The notes under the pieces were generated by a model that was not told the origin of the DNA, made no database searches, and saw nothing but the letters and a program-made list of their open reading frames with translations. 64,000 bases of DNA from contig CALVZQ010000002.1 of assembly GCA_944372585.1 (NCBI GenBank), positions 95,425-159,424 on the forward strand, written 5' to 3'. The stretch's first letter is position 1. Every line of letters starts with the position of its first letter. The translations under genes were made by a program, and so were the position numbers. This document shows, one piece after another, positions 23,708 through 31,913 of this stretch. The DNA is from an uncultured Clostridia bacterium. GTDB lineage: Bacteria; Bacillota; Clostridia; Christensenellales; UBA1242.

Positions 23708-24948
23708 GCTCTCTTCTTCCTTAGATGTCTTATTCTTTGTTCTTTCTTCTCTTGTTCTGACAAAATCTTCTTTTTCTCATCAATATAATGCTTTGCAATC
23801 TTGTTTGGATCTTCTTTGTCCTTGAACATTTGTTCACATTCTCTGTTGAGCTGCAAAAGTTTTTTCATGCCCGAAAGATAGATTTGTTTTCTGAGAATAT
23901 ATTTTCTGACACTGTTTGGAGCAGAACCGTCCTTCCAGAGCAAAGAAAGATATTCCGCCTTTTCTTCGTCCTTGGCTTGTGCAAGAACTTTGTATTTGGT
24001 TTTTGTGTCCATTGAATACCCAATTTGGTTTTTGACACAAATTTCATCAGTAAGTTTTCTTTTTTCTTCAACAACATCAAGTTCGAGTTTTGCTTTTTGA
24101 AGATCTTTCGCAAAACCAAAAACCAACAAAATTGTGAAGATGGCAAAAGGGATCAAGATGAGCAACAAAAAGATTCCGTTGTTTGTCAGTGCGTTGAGCA
24201 ATCCAGCCAAGCCCTGTGCCAAGACAGAGCCATCATAGACTCCAACAACATAGTCCTCATTTGTCCTCCAAGCATCAATACCATTGTTGGAAGTCCCTTG
24301 AGTTTCAAACCAACGGTCTCCATTTTGATCTTCATAGATGCCAACAATTTGATGAAAAACAATCATGCTGCCAGCCTTTGAGGCTTGCTGAATTGAAGAA
24401 CTTTGAAAACCAAAAAAATTGGCAAAAGTGACATTTGATTTTGTTGCCGTGTCCTCAAGATCAAGTTTTGTCACTGAAGACAAGTCAAAATTTGTGTAAC
24501 TCTTTGAATAAACATAAAATGCAATGTTGTCGCCAACTCTGAGGGTGTCGGTGTCCACCGCTTTGACAACAATGTTGTCACCAACGTTAAACCCACTTTC
24601 TTCCATGCTTCCGCTGGCAATTCTCATCAAACTGTATCCTGCAAAGGTGGGAGCCGTTCCACTCACCCTGCTGACAATTGAGGAGAGGCACAACATGGAC
24701 GCAAAAATTATGATTGCAATGAAAAAGACATTGAGCAAAATCGAGCCAACCTTGCGAAAACCAGACAATTCTTTCAAAAACCAATCATTGATCTTTCTCT
24801 TTTTGCTGTATTTGGCATCAAGTTTGTTTGCAACTTTTTCTATTGCTCTTTCAACACTGTCGTCTTCAATGATCTTTACGCCTTTTGTTTGCACTTCTCT
24901 CCTTTTCATATATAAAAACAAACTAGGTTTGTGAATTTCATTTAGCAC
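23704..24948 (-). CDS. SipW-like signal peptidase I with long cytosolic domains
   Basis: Signal peptidases of the SipW/archaeal type cleave secreted proteins such as TasA. The catalytic Ser is S114 in ASGSMEESG and the general base is His at 199 (VFHQIVG), as in SipW where His replaces Lys. Membrane helices lie at about 66-92 and 257-281. The protein is longer than SipW (about 190 aa), adding roughly 60 residues before the first helix and a charged cytosolic tail of 130 residues. The GTG at 24948 has no ribosome site; an in-frame ATG 13 codons later (24909) lacks one too, so the true start is uncertain. It sits between the TasA-like gene and its likely other client. Confidence 0.8.
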   Translation of the reverse strand: MLNEIHKPSLFLYMKRREVQTKGVKIIEDDSVERAIEKVANKLDAKYSKKRKINDWFLKELSGFRKVGSILLNVFFIAIIIFASMLCLSSIVSRVSGTAPTFAGYSLMRIASGSMEESGFNVGDNIVVKAVDTDTLRVGDNIAFYVYSKSYTNFDLSSVTKLDLEDTATKSNVTFANFFGFQSSSIQQASKAGSMIVFHQIVGIYEDQNGDRWFETQGTSNNGIDAWRTNEDYVVGVYDGSVLAQGLAGLLNALTNNGIFLLLILIPFAIFTILLVFGFAKDLQKAKLELDVVEEKRKLTDEICVKNQIGYSMDTKTKYKVLAQAKDEEKAEYLSLLWKDGSAPNSVRKYILRKQIYLSGMKKLLQLNRECEQMFKDKEDPNKIAKHYIDEKKKILSEQEKKEQRIRHLRKKRA

Positions 24949-24977
24949 TCTAAAACTGTCATCTCAAAATTTTAGAG
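24948..24977 (-). promoter_or_regulatory. Intercistronic stem-loop between tasA-like and sipW-like genes
   Basis: CTCTAAAA (24948-24955) and TTTTAGAG (24970-24977) pair perfectly. On the minus strand the stem directly abuts the GTG start of the signal peptidase. There is no T-run, so it is not an ordinary terminator; it could lower expression of the peptidase relative to its substrate. Confidence 0.5.
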
Positions 24978-25003
24978 CACTTGAATGTTTTGATTTAAAC
25001 TAA

Positions 25004-25633
25004 TTATGCTTGTTCCTCAACGGCAGTAAGTGTCCAGTTTACTGCACCGTCAAATGATGCATTTTGATCTGCATCTGCAATTGACAAAGTCACATAAACA
25101 GTCACAGAAGAACCTGCTTCAACTGTGAAAGCGTCTGTTGTGTTGTCTGAAGCATTCAAAGTTTGAGCATCTTCACCTGTGCCTGTTGCACTTGTTTGAT
25201 ATGTAACATTCAAATTTGTGAATGTTCCGCTTTGTGTTCCAACAACTGTGAAATCTGTGCTGGTTTCACTTGTGTTTGTGATCACATACTTGAAAATCAC
25301 ATTGTCTGTTGACTTGAGAACAATGTCACTGATTGAATTGAATGATGCAGTTGCTGAACCTGTTGATTGTGCTGATGTAAAGACAATTGTGTTTGCAGGT
25401 TCTGTGTCTGTTGTTGTCATATCAATCCAACCTTCAGCATCTGTCACTGTTGCACCAACTTTGTATTCACCAGTAATTTGTGCGTCAACATGATATGCTG
25501 TGTAGCCTCCATCGAAATCTCCGCCAAAGCTTGCATTTCTTGCAGCCCAAACAGAGACACCAACGATAACTGCAGCAAGAATGATAACACAAATAGCACT
25601 GATTGAAATCGCAATTTTTCTCTTAGATGTCAT
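25004..25633 (-). CDS. TasA/camelysin-like secreted matrix protein
   Basis: This 209-aa protein has a SipW-dependent signal peptide (MTSKRKIAISI, hydrophobic to about 28) and a beta-sandwich mature region rich in Thr, Ser, Asp and Val, with the TasA-like phrases TDNVIFKYVITNTSETSTDFTV and SSVTVYVTLSIADADQN. TasA family proteins form fibres in biofilm matrix. Start ATG 25633 has AAGGAGAG 5 nt upstream; the longer frame from 25690 has no ribosome site. It is the first gene of a cluster with the SipW-like peptidase, DUF285 protein and lipoprotein. Confidence 0.85.
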   Translation of the reverse strand: MTSKRKIAISISAICVIILAAVIVGVSVWAARNASFGGDFDGGYTAYHVDAQITGEYKVGATVTDAEGWIDMTTTDTEPANTIVFTSAQSTGSATASFNSISDIVLKSTDNVIFKYVITNTSETSTDFTVVGTQSGTFTNLNVTYQTSATGTGEDAQTLNASDNTTDAFTVEAGSSVTVYVTLSIADADQNASFDGAVNWTLTAVEEQA

Positions 25634-25810
25634 TTTTCTCTCCTTTTTAAAATTTCCCTCCATTTGCGAGATGACGCGCAAATTTCTCAAACCTCCCGAT
25701 GTTTTTCAAAAAACATCAAAAACTCTTATCACCAAAAAGACCATAGAAAGACCTTTTTAAAGTGATAGTTACTTTTATTGTATCTAATTTTCACAAAATT
25801 TGCAAACATT
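25634..25810 (-). promoter_or_regulatory. Promoter and structured leader of the tasA-like operon
   Basis: On the minus strand TTTGCA, 18 bp and TACAAT form a likely promoter (about 25778-25807). The leader of about 140 nt holds GATGTTTTT/AAAAACATC (about 25698-25718) and ATTTGC/GCAAAT hairpins, the second ending near the ribosome site. I recognise no named riboswitch. Confidence 0.5.
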
Positions 25811-25828
25811 TTTGATATTAATATCAAA
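25811..25828. promoter_or_regulatory. Perfect 18-bp palindrome upstream of tasA-like promoter
   Basis: TTTGATATTAATATCAAA is a complete palindrome, sitting just upstream of the -35 box. It is a probable binding site for a dimeric regulator of matrix genes; no regulator gene is seen nearby. Confidence 0.55.
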
Positions 25829-26059
25829 CAGACGGATTTTTGTTTGTTAACTCGACAAAATTATTCTGACTTATGACGTGGAATACAACCCACAAATGCC
25901 GCAAAAAAATTCACTTTGATCATGAAAATGTGATATACTCAATTTAGATATGAGAAGTTTCGCTTATAAAAAATCTATTGATCAAACTTCAAAAGCAACA
26001 ATTTGCGCTGTACAAACAAATACAGACCAAATCGGCAGTTGAAAAAACATCAAAATATC

Positions 26060-26091
26060 AAAAAAGGAAGGTTTTGAGATATCGCCCTTCA
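26060..26091 (-). terminator. Probable tRNA-Arg terminator
   Basis: On the minus strand GAAGG and CCTTC pair with a 14-nt loop, followed by a T-rich tail; it is 15 nt past the tRNA. Confidence 0.5.
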
Positions 26092-26105
26092 TTTTGAATG
26101 GTTTT

Positions 26106-26182
26106 TGGTGCTTCTGTACGGATTCGAACCGTAAACACCCAGTTCCGAAGACTGGTGCTCTATCCAATTGAGCTACAGAAGC
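26106..26182 (-). tRNA. tRNA-Arg(TCG)
   Basis: The gene folds as a cloverleaf: acceptor GCTTCTG/CAGAAGC, D-arm GCTC...GAGC, anticodon stem CCAGT/ACTGG around CTTCGGA (anticodon TCG) and T-arm GGTTCGAATCC. CCA is encoded at 26106-26108. Confidence 0.95.
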
Positions 26183-26238
26183 ATGTTTTCGCAAATTTGA
26201 AAATCTTTAAAACAACTCCCTTTCATTTTTGCTTTTTC

Positions 26239-26267
26239 ATTTTAGCACCCAAACTGTCAAATGTCAA
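26239..26267 (-). promoter_or_regulatory. tRNA-Arg promoter
   Basis: TTGACA (26262-26267) and TAAAAT (26239-26244) on the minus strand, 17 bp apart. Confidence 0.75.
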
Positions 26268-26339
26268 CTTTGTTCTTTTCCCTTCCCCGTCAATTTTGAT
26301 GTTTTTCAGTGCGTCTTCTTTGATTAATAACAATTTTGT

Positions 26340-26368
26340 TTGCTTTTTTTGTTGTTTATGTTTAAAAT
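26340..26368 (+). promoter_or_regulatory. Promoter of the VirD4/TraG-like gene
   Basis: TTGCTT (26340-26345), 17-bp spacer and TAAAAT (26363-26368); AAGGAG follows 6 nt before the start. Confidence 0.65.
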
Positions 26369-26409
26369 AATTCATATAGCTCGAAATTTATTCAAAATAA
26401 GGAGTTAAC

Positions 26410-28407
26410 ATGTCCAAAAAATTTAAGTCTTTCATCATTTATTTCATCATCTTGGCAGTGATTGGTTATGCAGCTGGAGTGGCTCTGCACTATTTCACTC
26501 AAGAACCTTCAAGTTTTGTCGAATCGCTGACAACTGATTATGCCTTTGTCGGCGCAGGAATTGGTGCTGTTGCAGGAATTATCTTTTCTTTCATGTCAAA
26601 ACCAAAATTTCAAGATGAGAAAAACACCACTGGAAAAACTGCTGGTGGACAAGAAATGCAACTTTCTTACGATGCTCAATGGTTGAGTGTCGACAAAATC
26701 GCTTCCACTCCTGGACTTATCAGCACAACATGGTCAGCTTTACCTTCTTTGAAAAACACAGGCATCGTTTTCAGAAACCAAATCGTCAATGGAAAATATC
26801 AGATTGGAATGAAAGATGAATATCACTGTCTGATTATCGGAACAACCGCATCTGGTAAAACTTCTGTTTGTCTTGTCCCTTCAATTAGAATTTATGCTCA
26901 CTCTGGAGAAAAGCCATGTATGGTCATTTCCGACCCTAAAGGAGAACTCTACACAAAGACAAGCAAAATCTTGGAAGACGAAGGATATCGTGTCATAACC
27001 CTAGATTTGAGAGACCCATTTTCTTCAACTCGTTGGAATCCAATGGAACACGCTTTTGAAGTTTATCATAAGGGCAAGAACTGCAAAAACAATATCAAAA
27101 AATGCACCAATGGAATCAGACCAAAAGATGCTGGCTATCAAGAAATTCCAGGAGAAAAATATGGTCAAGAATGGTTTGGATTTGAAGGTGTGGCTTATCC
27201 AGATGAAAACCAACTTAGAGTAGCCGTAACAAGTGCAGAACAAGTTTACTGTGACTTGGCTCAAAATGAACTTAGAGAAATTTGCAACACAATCGCTCCA
27301 AAATCAAAAGCCCAAGACCCAACATGGGAAGAAGGTGCTCAAGATTATTTATATGGTTGTGCACTTGCTATGCTTGAAGACAGTTTAAATCCAGAACTTG
27401 GAATGACCAAAGAAAAATTCAACTTCTTCAATCTTTATAAAATTGCAACATTCAGAGATCCAGATGCTGAAGCACCATTTGAAACAGTGAGAAAATATCT
27501 GTTGCAAGGCAGAGATGAGGCAACATCAACAGTTCCAAACTTGACATCTGCCGTCATCAACAACTCTCCAAACACAACGAAATCATATATTGGTGTTTTG
27601 AATGGTAAAATTTCATTTATGAATGATATCGGCATTTCATATTTAACATCTCAAAGCGACATCAATTTTGACGATTTCACAAGCAAACCAACAGCATTCT
27701 ATTTGATTATTCCTGATGACAGAGAAGAAAGACACAATCTTGCAATTCTTTGCTTGTCACAACTTTACAAACGTCTTGTTGACAAAGCAAACACCTATCA
27801 CGAAAAGAAACTTCCTAAACATGTTTACTTCATTTTGGAAGAATTTGGAAACTTGCCACCAATTCCTAAATTTGACAGCATGATCACCGTTTCTCGTGGT
27901 AGAAACATCTTGTATGAAATGGCAGTTCAGTCATACACTCAGCTTGAAACAAAATATGGCGCTGATGCTTCAAAAACAATCATTGGAAACTGCAACGCAC
28001 AAATCTATCTTGGAACTGATGACCAACCAACCCGCGACAGTTTTTCAAAAATGTGTGGAGAGGTTCAACTTATTCACGAAGAAACAAGCACAAGCACATC
28101 AAAGTCAGAAAAGGACAAAGATGGAAAAAGCACAAGCACCAGTGTTCAAACACAGAGAACAAACAGAGCGCTCATTACTCCATATGAACTTGGACAGATT
28201 GAAAGAAACACCGTCATTGTCAAACTTTTCCGTTTTAACCCTATGAAAATCAAGCAAACACCAAACTATGAAACTCCATTCTTCTATAAGAAAGATGCTG
28301 AGAAACCTGTTGGCATCATGAAGAGTTTGGACACCGCAAAAGTTTATTATGACATCAAGATGAGAAATAAGAAAATTTTGAAATCAACAAATCCTTTTGA
28401 TTTCTAA
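26410..28407 (+). CDS. VirD4/TraG-like type IV coupling ATPase, without neighbouring transfer genes
   Basis: This 665-aa membrane ATPase matches conjugative coupling proteins, which feed DNA or protein to a type IV secretion channel. Two N-terminal membrane helices (7-28, 43-62), Walker A GTTASGKT (144-151), DPKGELY (about 175) and Walker B ILEEFGNLPPIP (about 476-487) are seen, plus the late SRGRNILYEMAVQSYTQLETKYG region. Residues about 560-585 form a low-complexity Ser/Thr/Lys insert. No relaxase, VirB4, VirB6 or other transfer gene is near, so it may serve a remote system or have a cell-envelope task. A terminator follows the stop. Confidence 0.9.
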   Translation: MSKKFKSFIIYFIILAVIGYAAGVALHYFTQEPSSFVESLTTDYAFVGAGIGAVAGIIFSFMSKPKFQDEKNTTGKTAGGQEMQLSYDAQWLSVDKIASTPGLISTTWSALPSLKNTGIVFRNQIVNGKYQIGMKDEYHCLIIGTTASGKTSVCLVPSIRIYAHSGEKPCMVISDPKGELYTKTSKILEDEGYRVITLDLRDPFSSTRWNPMEHAFEVYHKGKNCKNNIKKCTNGIRPKDAGYQEIPGEKYGQEWFGFEGVAYPDENQLRVAVTSAEQVYCDLAQNELREICNTIAPKSKAQDPTWEEGAQDYLYGCALAMLEDSLNPELGMTKEKFNFFNLYKIATFRDPDAEAPFETVRKYLLQGRDEATSTVPNLTSAVINNSPNTTKSYIGVLNGKISFMNDIGISYLTSQSDINFDDFTSKPTAFYLIIPDDREERHNLAILCLSQLYKRLVDKANTYHEKKLPKHVYFILEEFGNLPPIPKFDSMITVSRGRNILYEMAVQSYTQLETKYGADASKTIIGNCNAQIYLGTDDQPTRDSFSKMCGEVQLIHEETSTSTSKSEKDKDGKSTSTSVQTQRTNRALITPYELGQIERNTVIVKLFRFNPMKIKQTPNYETPFFYKKDAEKPVGIMKSLDTAKVYYDIKMRNKKILKSTNPFDF

Positions 28408-28437
28408 GCGTATGCCAAAAAGCACACGCTTTTTTAT
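28406..28437 (+). terminator. Terminator of the VirD4/TraG-like gene
   Basis: AAGCGTATGC and GCACACGCTT pair with one mismatch, followed by T6; the stem begins inside the stop codon. Confidence 0.8.
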
Positions 28438-28499
28438 TGTCCGACATGGAAATTCATTTTTCTCATAACCAAAGCAAAATTTTGTGCATAAATTAGACC

Positions 28500-28976
28500 A
28501 TGGAAAATGTTTATGACGACGAACTTATGCCGAAAGATTTTGAACAAATTGCAAAAGCATATTCAAAATCTCTCAAAAACAAAGGCTTTGTTTTTATAAG
28601 ATTGGAAGAAGAAGAATTCCATCTCTTGCTTGGTGAAATTTTTGTGTTGTTGGAAAAAATGCTAGCATGCTTGAAAAAACTTAAAAACAAAATTGATTCC
28701 AAGATTTTGAAATGCAAAATTATTGAAGCGGAAGATGCTCTTTCTGACAAGTTTCATAAGAAAAAAACACACAAATTTCTTTGTGTGGAAGATGAAAATT
28801 TCTCGTTTTTAAGTCTGGTCTCGATTGAAAACACTCTCATAATCAAACTTATGTTGCTGTCAGTCAAAAGCGGAGAATTGGAGTTGTGCAACAACATAAT
28901 CACAAATATTGCCGGAATCTTTGCTGAGAGTTTTTCTTGCGAAGGTTTTGTTTTGGATAGTGATTTTTCCAAATGA
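28500..28976 (+). CDS. Hypothetical protein, possibly leaderless mRNA
   Basis: I do not recognise this 158-aa protein. It is soluble and mostly helical, with a hydrophobic-charged hairpin (EFHLLLGEIFVLLEKMLACLKKLKNKI, about 40-66 in overlapping parts) and a Leu/Ser-rich second half. No ribosome site precedes the ATG. A TAAATT box ends 5 nt before it, so transcription could begin at the start codon; the matching -35 is weak. The frame is open for 158 codons and codon use resembles neighbours, which supports it being real. Confidence 0.55.
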   Translation: MENVYDDELMPKDFEQIAKAYSKSLKNKGFVFIRLEEEEFHLLLGEIFVLLEKMLACLKKLKNKIDSKILKCKIIEAEDALSDKFHKKKTHKFLCVEDENFSFLSLVSIENTLIIKLMLLSVKSGELELCNNIITNIAGIFAESFSCEGFVLDSDFSK

Positions 28977-28999
28977 TTCAGCCAACAGATAAAGGTCTC

Positions 29000-29548
29000 T
29001 CAACTGACCAAAAATTCAACAACCTTTGGCAAACACTTTTCCATTGCTGTCAAAAAAGGTCTGTTTTTTTCTGGAGCATATCTTGATGCGACTTGCTTGA
29101 AATTGACAAGTTGTTTTGCATCAATTTTCAATTCGTCAACAATACCTTCACAAATCAAATTGCTTATGACATAAAGAGCATTATCTTTTGTGACATTTTT
29201 CCTCTTTAAAGCAGTTGCAATAATTTCTGTGTCATCAACTATATCATCTATCGCTGGATTAAGAAAGAACTCCATTTTTTCCAAAGAAAACTCATTTCCA
29301 TTTGCACCTGCCAAAATCTGCCAAGACATATAATTTTCAAAATTGGGCAGCAATAAATCAGGGACACCTTTGTTAAAAAAATAGGCAACAACGTCTTGTG
29401 CCACACAGTCATTTGCCATGGCACGAGTGCAAAGATCCGTGAAAACATCAGGGAAGTTTCCTCTTTCCGCGCTTTCGAGGATTTCTTTTCTTAATTTTAT
29501 AAAACCATTATAGGCAGCATCTCTGTCCGTGAAATCTTTGTAGTCCAA
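29000..29548 (-). CDS. Hypothetical helical protein, TTG start
   Basis: The 182-aa soluble protein is helical with recurring A-x-x-G turns (CTRAMANDCVAQDVVAYF; SWQILAGANGNEFSLEKMEFF), reminiscent of Sel1/TPR-type repeats but not clearly that family. The TTG at 29548 is chosen because AAGGAGA is 6 nt upstream and a TATAAT box (29570-29575 reversed) places the transcript start near 29563, which excludes the longer frame from 29602. No function is assigned. Confidence 0.7.
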   Translation of the reverse strand: MDYKDFTDRDAAYNGFIKLRKEILESAERGNFPDVFTDLCTRAMANDCVAQDVVAYFFNKGVPDLLLPNFENYMSWQILAGANGNEFSLEKMEFFLNPAIDDIVDDTEIIATALKRKNVTKDNALYVISNLICEGIVDELKIDAKQLVNFKQVASRYAPEKNRPFLTAMEKCLPKVVEFLVS

Positions 29549-29569
29549 AACGATTCTCCTTATATGGAA

Positions 29570-29598
29570 ATTATAGCGGAAATTTGCAAAAAACACAA
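29570..29598 (-). promoter_or_regulatory. Promoter of the 182-aa gene
   Basis: TTGTGT and TATAAT on the minus strand, 17 bp apart; the predicted leader is only about 15 nt, enough for the ribosome site. Confidence 0.65.
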
Positions 29599-29615
29599 AC
29601 AAAACCGCTCTTTTT

Positions 29616-30389
29616 TTATGAAATCAATTGTGTCTTTTTGGTTTTTGCCATGATGTAGCAGTCTGCAATCATCAATTGCATCATCGGCATTGCAAGAATT
29701 ATCAAGGCAAAAAATCCAGCTCCCAAAACCAAGACAATATACACTGCACTTGGAACTGACAAGAAGATGTCAAAAATGAGAATGATTAAAAACACCAATG
29801 TCATAACAACACATACTGCCGCAAGAGACAACAATCCCCAAAAGCAAATTTGCCATTTGTAACCTTTTGTCAATTCTTTGCTGAGTATCAAAACCCCCTT
29901 AACGTCCAGGTCATCACTTTCTGCCAAAATCAGTCCAGTAAAAGAATAAGAAATCAGCCAAATGACTCCTGGGACTATCAACAAAACCATACCCACAGTG
30001 ACCAACACCATTTTCACGACAGCTGTGCAAAATATTTTTATATATTTTTTTATTGAAACAAACAAGTCTTCATACTTGCAGAGTTCTCCTCTTTCTTTCT
30101 TCAAAACAAATAGGCTGAGTCCAACTTCGAAATATATTGCAAACAAAATCGGCAAAGCCAAACTTATCACCGGCACAAACGCAGAGAGACAAACTGCCGA
30201 CAGAACAATAAGGTTTGCCAATACCACATCAGAAACTGTCCTTGTTTTGCCGAAGGACATGTTTTCATAAGGTTTGTTGAAACTTAAAGTTTTTGCTTCT
30301 GAAAGTGGCTCAGATTTTGAACTTTTGGAAGATTTTTTTCTTCTCATATCATTTTTTATGACATTTTTTTGCTGTGTTTCTTTGTTCAT
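29616..30389 (-). CDS. Multi-pass membrane protein (DUF975-like), hypothetical
   Basis: The 257-aa protein has a charged N-terminus of about 50 residues and about six membrane helices, with cytosolic/amphipathic segments FVSIKKYIKIFCTAV and SKELTKGYKWQICFWGLL. The layout resembles the DUF975 family of unknown function. The frame extends to a TTG at 30425, but that lies in the terminator hairpin of the upstream cls gene, so ATG 30389 (or ATG 30347) is preferred. No clear ribosome site precedes either. Confidence 0.6.
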   Translation of the reverse strand: MNKETQQKNVIKNDMRRKKSSKSSKSEPLSEAKTLSFNKPYENMSFGKTRTVSDVVLANLIVLSAVCLSAFVPVISLALPILFAIYFEVGLSLFVLKKERGELCKYEDLFVSIKKYIKIFCTAVVKMVLVTVGMVLLIVPGVIWLISYSFTGLILAESDDLDVKGVLILSKELTKGYKWQICFWGLLSLAAVCVVMTLVFLIILIFDIFLSVPSAVYIVLVLGAGFFALIILAMPMMQLMIADCYIMAKTKKTQLIS

Positions 30390-30403
30390 AACAAAATTAT
30401 TGC

Positions 30404-30436
30404 ATAAAAAAAGCGTTTTATTCAAAAAACGCTTTC
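30404..30436 (-). terminator. cls terminator
   Basis: On the minus strand AAAGCGTTTT and AAAACGCTTT form a perfect stem followed by T7; it starts 5 nt after the cls stop. Confidence 0.85.
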
Positions 30437-30441
30437 TTTAG

Positions 30442-31887
30442 TTATAAAATTGGTGAGAAAAGTCTGAATATTGCCTGGGCAAATTTTGTCAAAAACAACT
30501 TTTTCTTGAAATATAAGATGTCTGCCTGTTTGCAATGCTGTAGGTCTTGTTTGAAATATTCCTTGTATTCTTGATTAAGTTTTTCTGAATATAGAATCAC
30601 GGTATCTTCAAAATTCAAATTAAAGGATCTGTTGTCCATATTGCATGTTCCAATCGACAAAATTTCGTCATCAACCACCAATGTCTTGCTGTGAAGAAAT
30701 CCTTCATAGAAATAAATATCTGCTCCCAACTCCACAAATTCTTTCAAGTATGATTGCGTCACCCAAAAAACCGTCCTATGGTCAGGTTTTGAAGGAACCA
30801 TAATCTTGACATTCACGCCACTTGCAATTGCTATGCGCAAAGCGGACATAATTGTTTCGTCAGGAATGAAATAAGGAGTTTGAATCAAAATTTCCTTCTT
30901 TGCATTTGTCATCAACTTAATGTATGTTTCTTTAATGTTCTGCACAGGACTGTCCGGTCCTGAAACAACAACTTGCAAAAAGGCATCTCCAGTTGTTTCG
31001 GGTTCTGGGAACAAACCCTTTTCCATGTAATACGAAGATGGAAAAGTCTCCTTTTTGACATATCTCCAGTCGTTAAGGAAAATGTTTTGAAGTGGATAAA
31101 CACCCGTTCCTGTGATTCTGATGTGCGTATCTCTCCAAGGTGACAATTTCTTTTTCATTCCCATGTGATCGTCTCTGATGTTGATTCCGCCCGTGTAGGC
31201 AATCTTTCCATCGATAACGACAATCTTTTTGTGATTACGATAGTTCATCTTCAAATTGACCATACGGATATAAGCAAATGGTGGGAAAAATTCCGCGATT
31301 TCTCCCCCTGCTTTTTTGAGTTTTCTGAAGAATCTTCTTGGAGCTCCAAGACATCCGATGGAGTCATAGATAAGTTTGACCTTGACACCCTCTTTTGCTT
31401 TTTTGATTAATGCATTCATGACTTGTTTTCCAGTTTTGTCATCAGCAAAAATGTAATACTCAATGTTGATGCTGTGTTTTGCATTTTCAATGTCATACAA
31501 AAGTGCTTTGAGTTTGTCTGGGCCATTTGTGAAAATCTTGACATCGTTTTGTGAACACAGAATGCTTCCATAGTTGTAACAACATTTCACAATTCCAAGA
31601 TTTTCTTTGTCACTCTGAGAAAGTTCTGCTCCATCAAAATATTTGATTATCTGTTGATCATATTCCATTCCATAGAGTTTGTGATTGGAAATCATTCGCC
31701 TAACTCTGATGGATAATCCGCTTCCAAAAACAATGTAGAACAAGAAGCCTATGATCGGCAAGAACGTCAAAACAGTAAGCCAACTTATCACGCTGCTAAG
31801 TTTTCTTCGCTCGATAAATATCATGGAAATCATAATCAAAAAGTTGAAAATGATATATCCAACAAAAACCCAAAACCATGTGTTCAT
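30442..31887 (-). CDS. cls: Cardiolipin synthase
   Basis: This 481-aa membrane enzyme joins two phosphatidylglycerols to give cardiolipin. It has two N-terminal membrane helices (about 5-25 and 33-54) and two phospholipase-D HKD motifs: H219-K221-D226 (NHKKIVVIDGK) and H399-K401-D406 (LHSKTLVVDDE). Length and motif spacing match Bacillota Cls. It is transcribed alone and ended by a strong terminator. Cardiolipin recruits curved-membrane proteins, so it could matter to the ESCRT-like operon, but the genes are not linked. Confidence 0.95.
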   Translation of the reverse strand: MNTWFWVFVGYIIFNFLIMISMIFIERRKLSSVISWLTVLTFLPIIGFLFYIVFGSGLSIRVRRMISNHKLYGMEYDQQIIKYFDGAELSQSDKENLGIVKCCYNYGSILCSQNDVKIFTNGPDKLKALLYDIENAKHSINIEYYIFADDKTGKQVMNALIKKAKEGVKVKLIYDSIGCLGAPRRFFRKLKKAGGEIAEFFPPFAYIRMVNLKMNYRNHKKIVVIDGKIAYTGGINIRDDHMGMKKKLSPWRDTHIRITGTGVYPLQNIFLNDWRYVKKETFPSSYYMEKGLFPEPETTGDAFLQVVVSGPDSPVQNIKETYIKLMTNAKKEILIQTPYFIPDETIMSALRIAIASGVNVKIMVPSKPDHRTVFWVTQSYLKEFVELGADIYFYEGFLHSKTLVVDDEILSIGTCNMDNRSFNLNFEDTVILYSEKLNQEYKEYFKQDLQHCKQADILYFKKKLFLTKFAQAIFRLFSPIL

Positions 31888-31913
31888 GCCTGCATTACCT
31901 CGTTAGATTATTG

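Noticed and set aside
25982..26194. 70-codon open frame over tRNA-Arg
   Set aside because: It is the complement of the tRNA cloverleaf; no ribosome site.
26106..28407. Integrative conjugative element attached at tRNA-Arg
   Set aside because: The coupling ATPase lies on the 5' side of the tRNA, no direct repeat of the tRNA 3' end, integrase or other transfer gene is seen.
30390..30425. N-terminal extension of the DUF975-like gene to TTG 30425
   Set aside because: The extra codons are the cls terminator stem and T-run.
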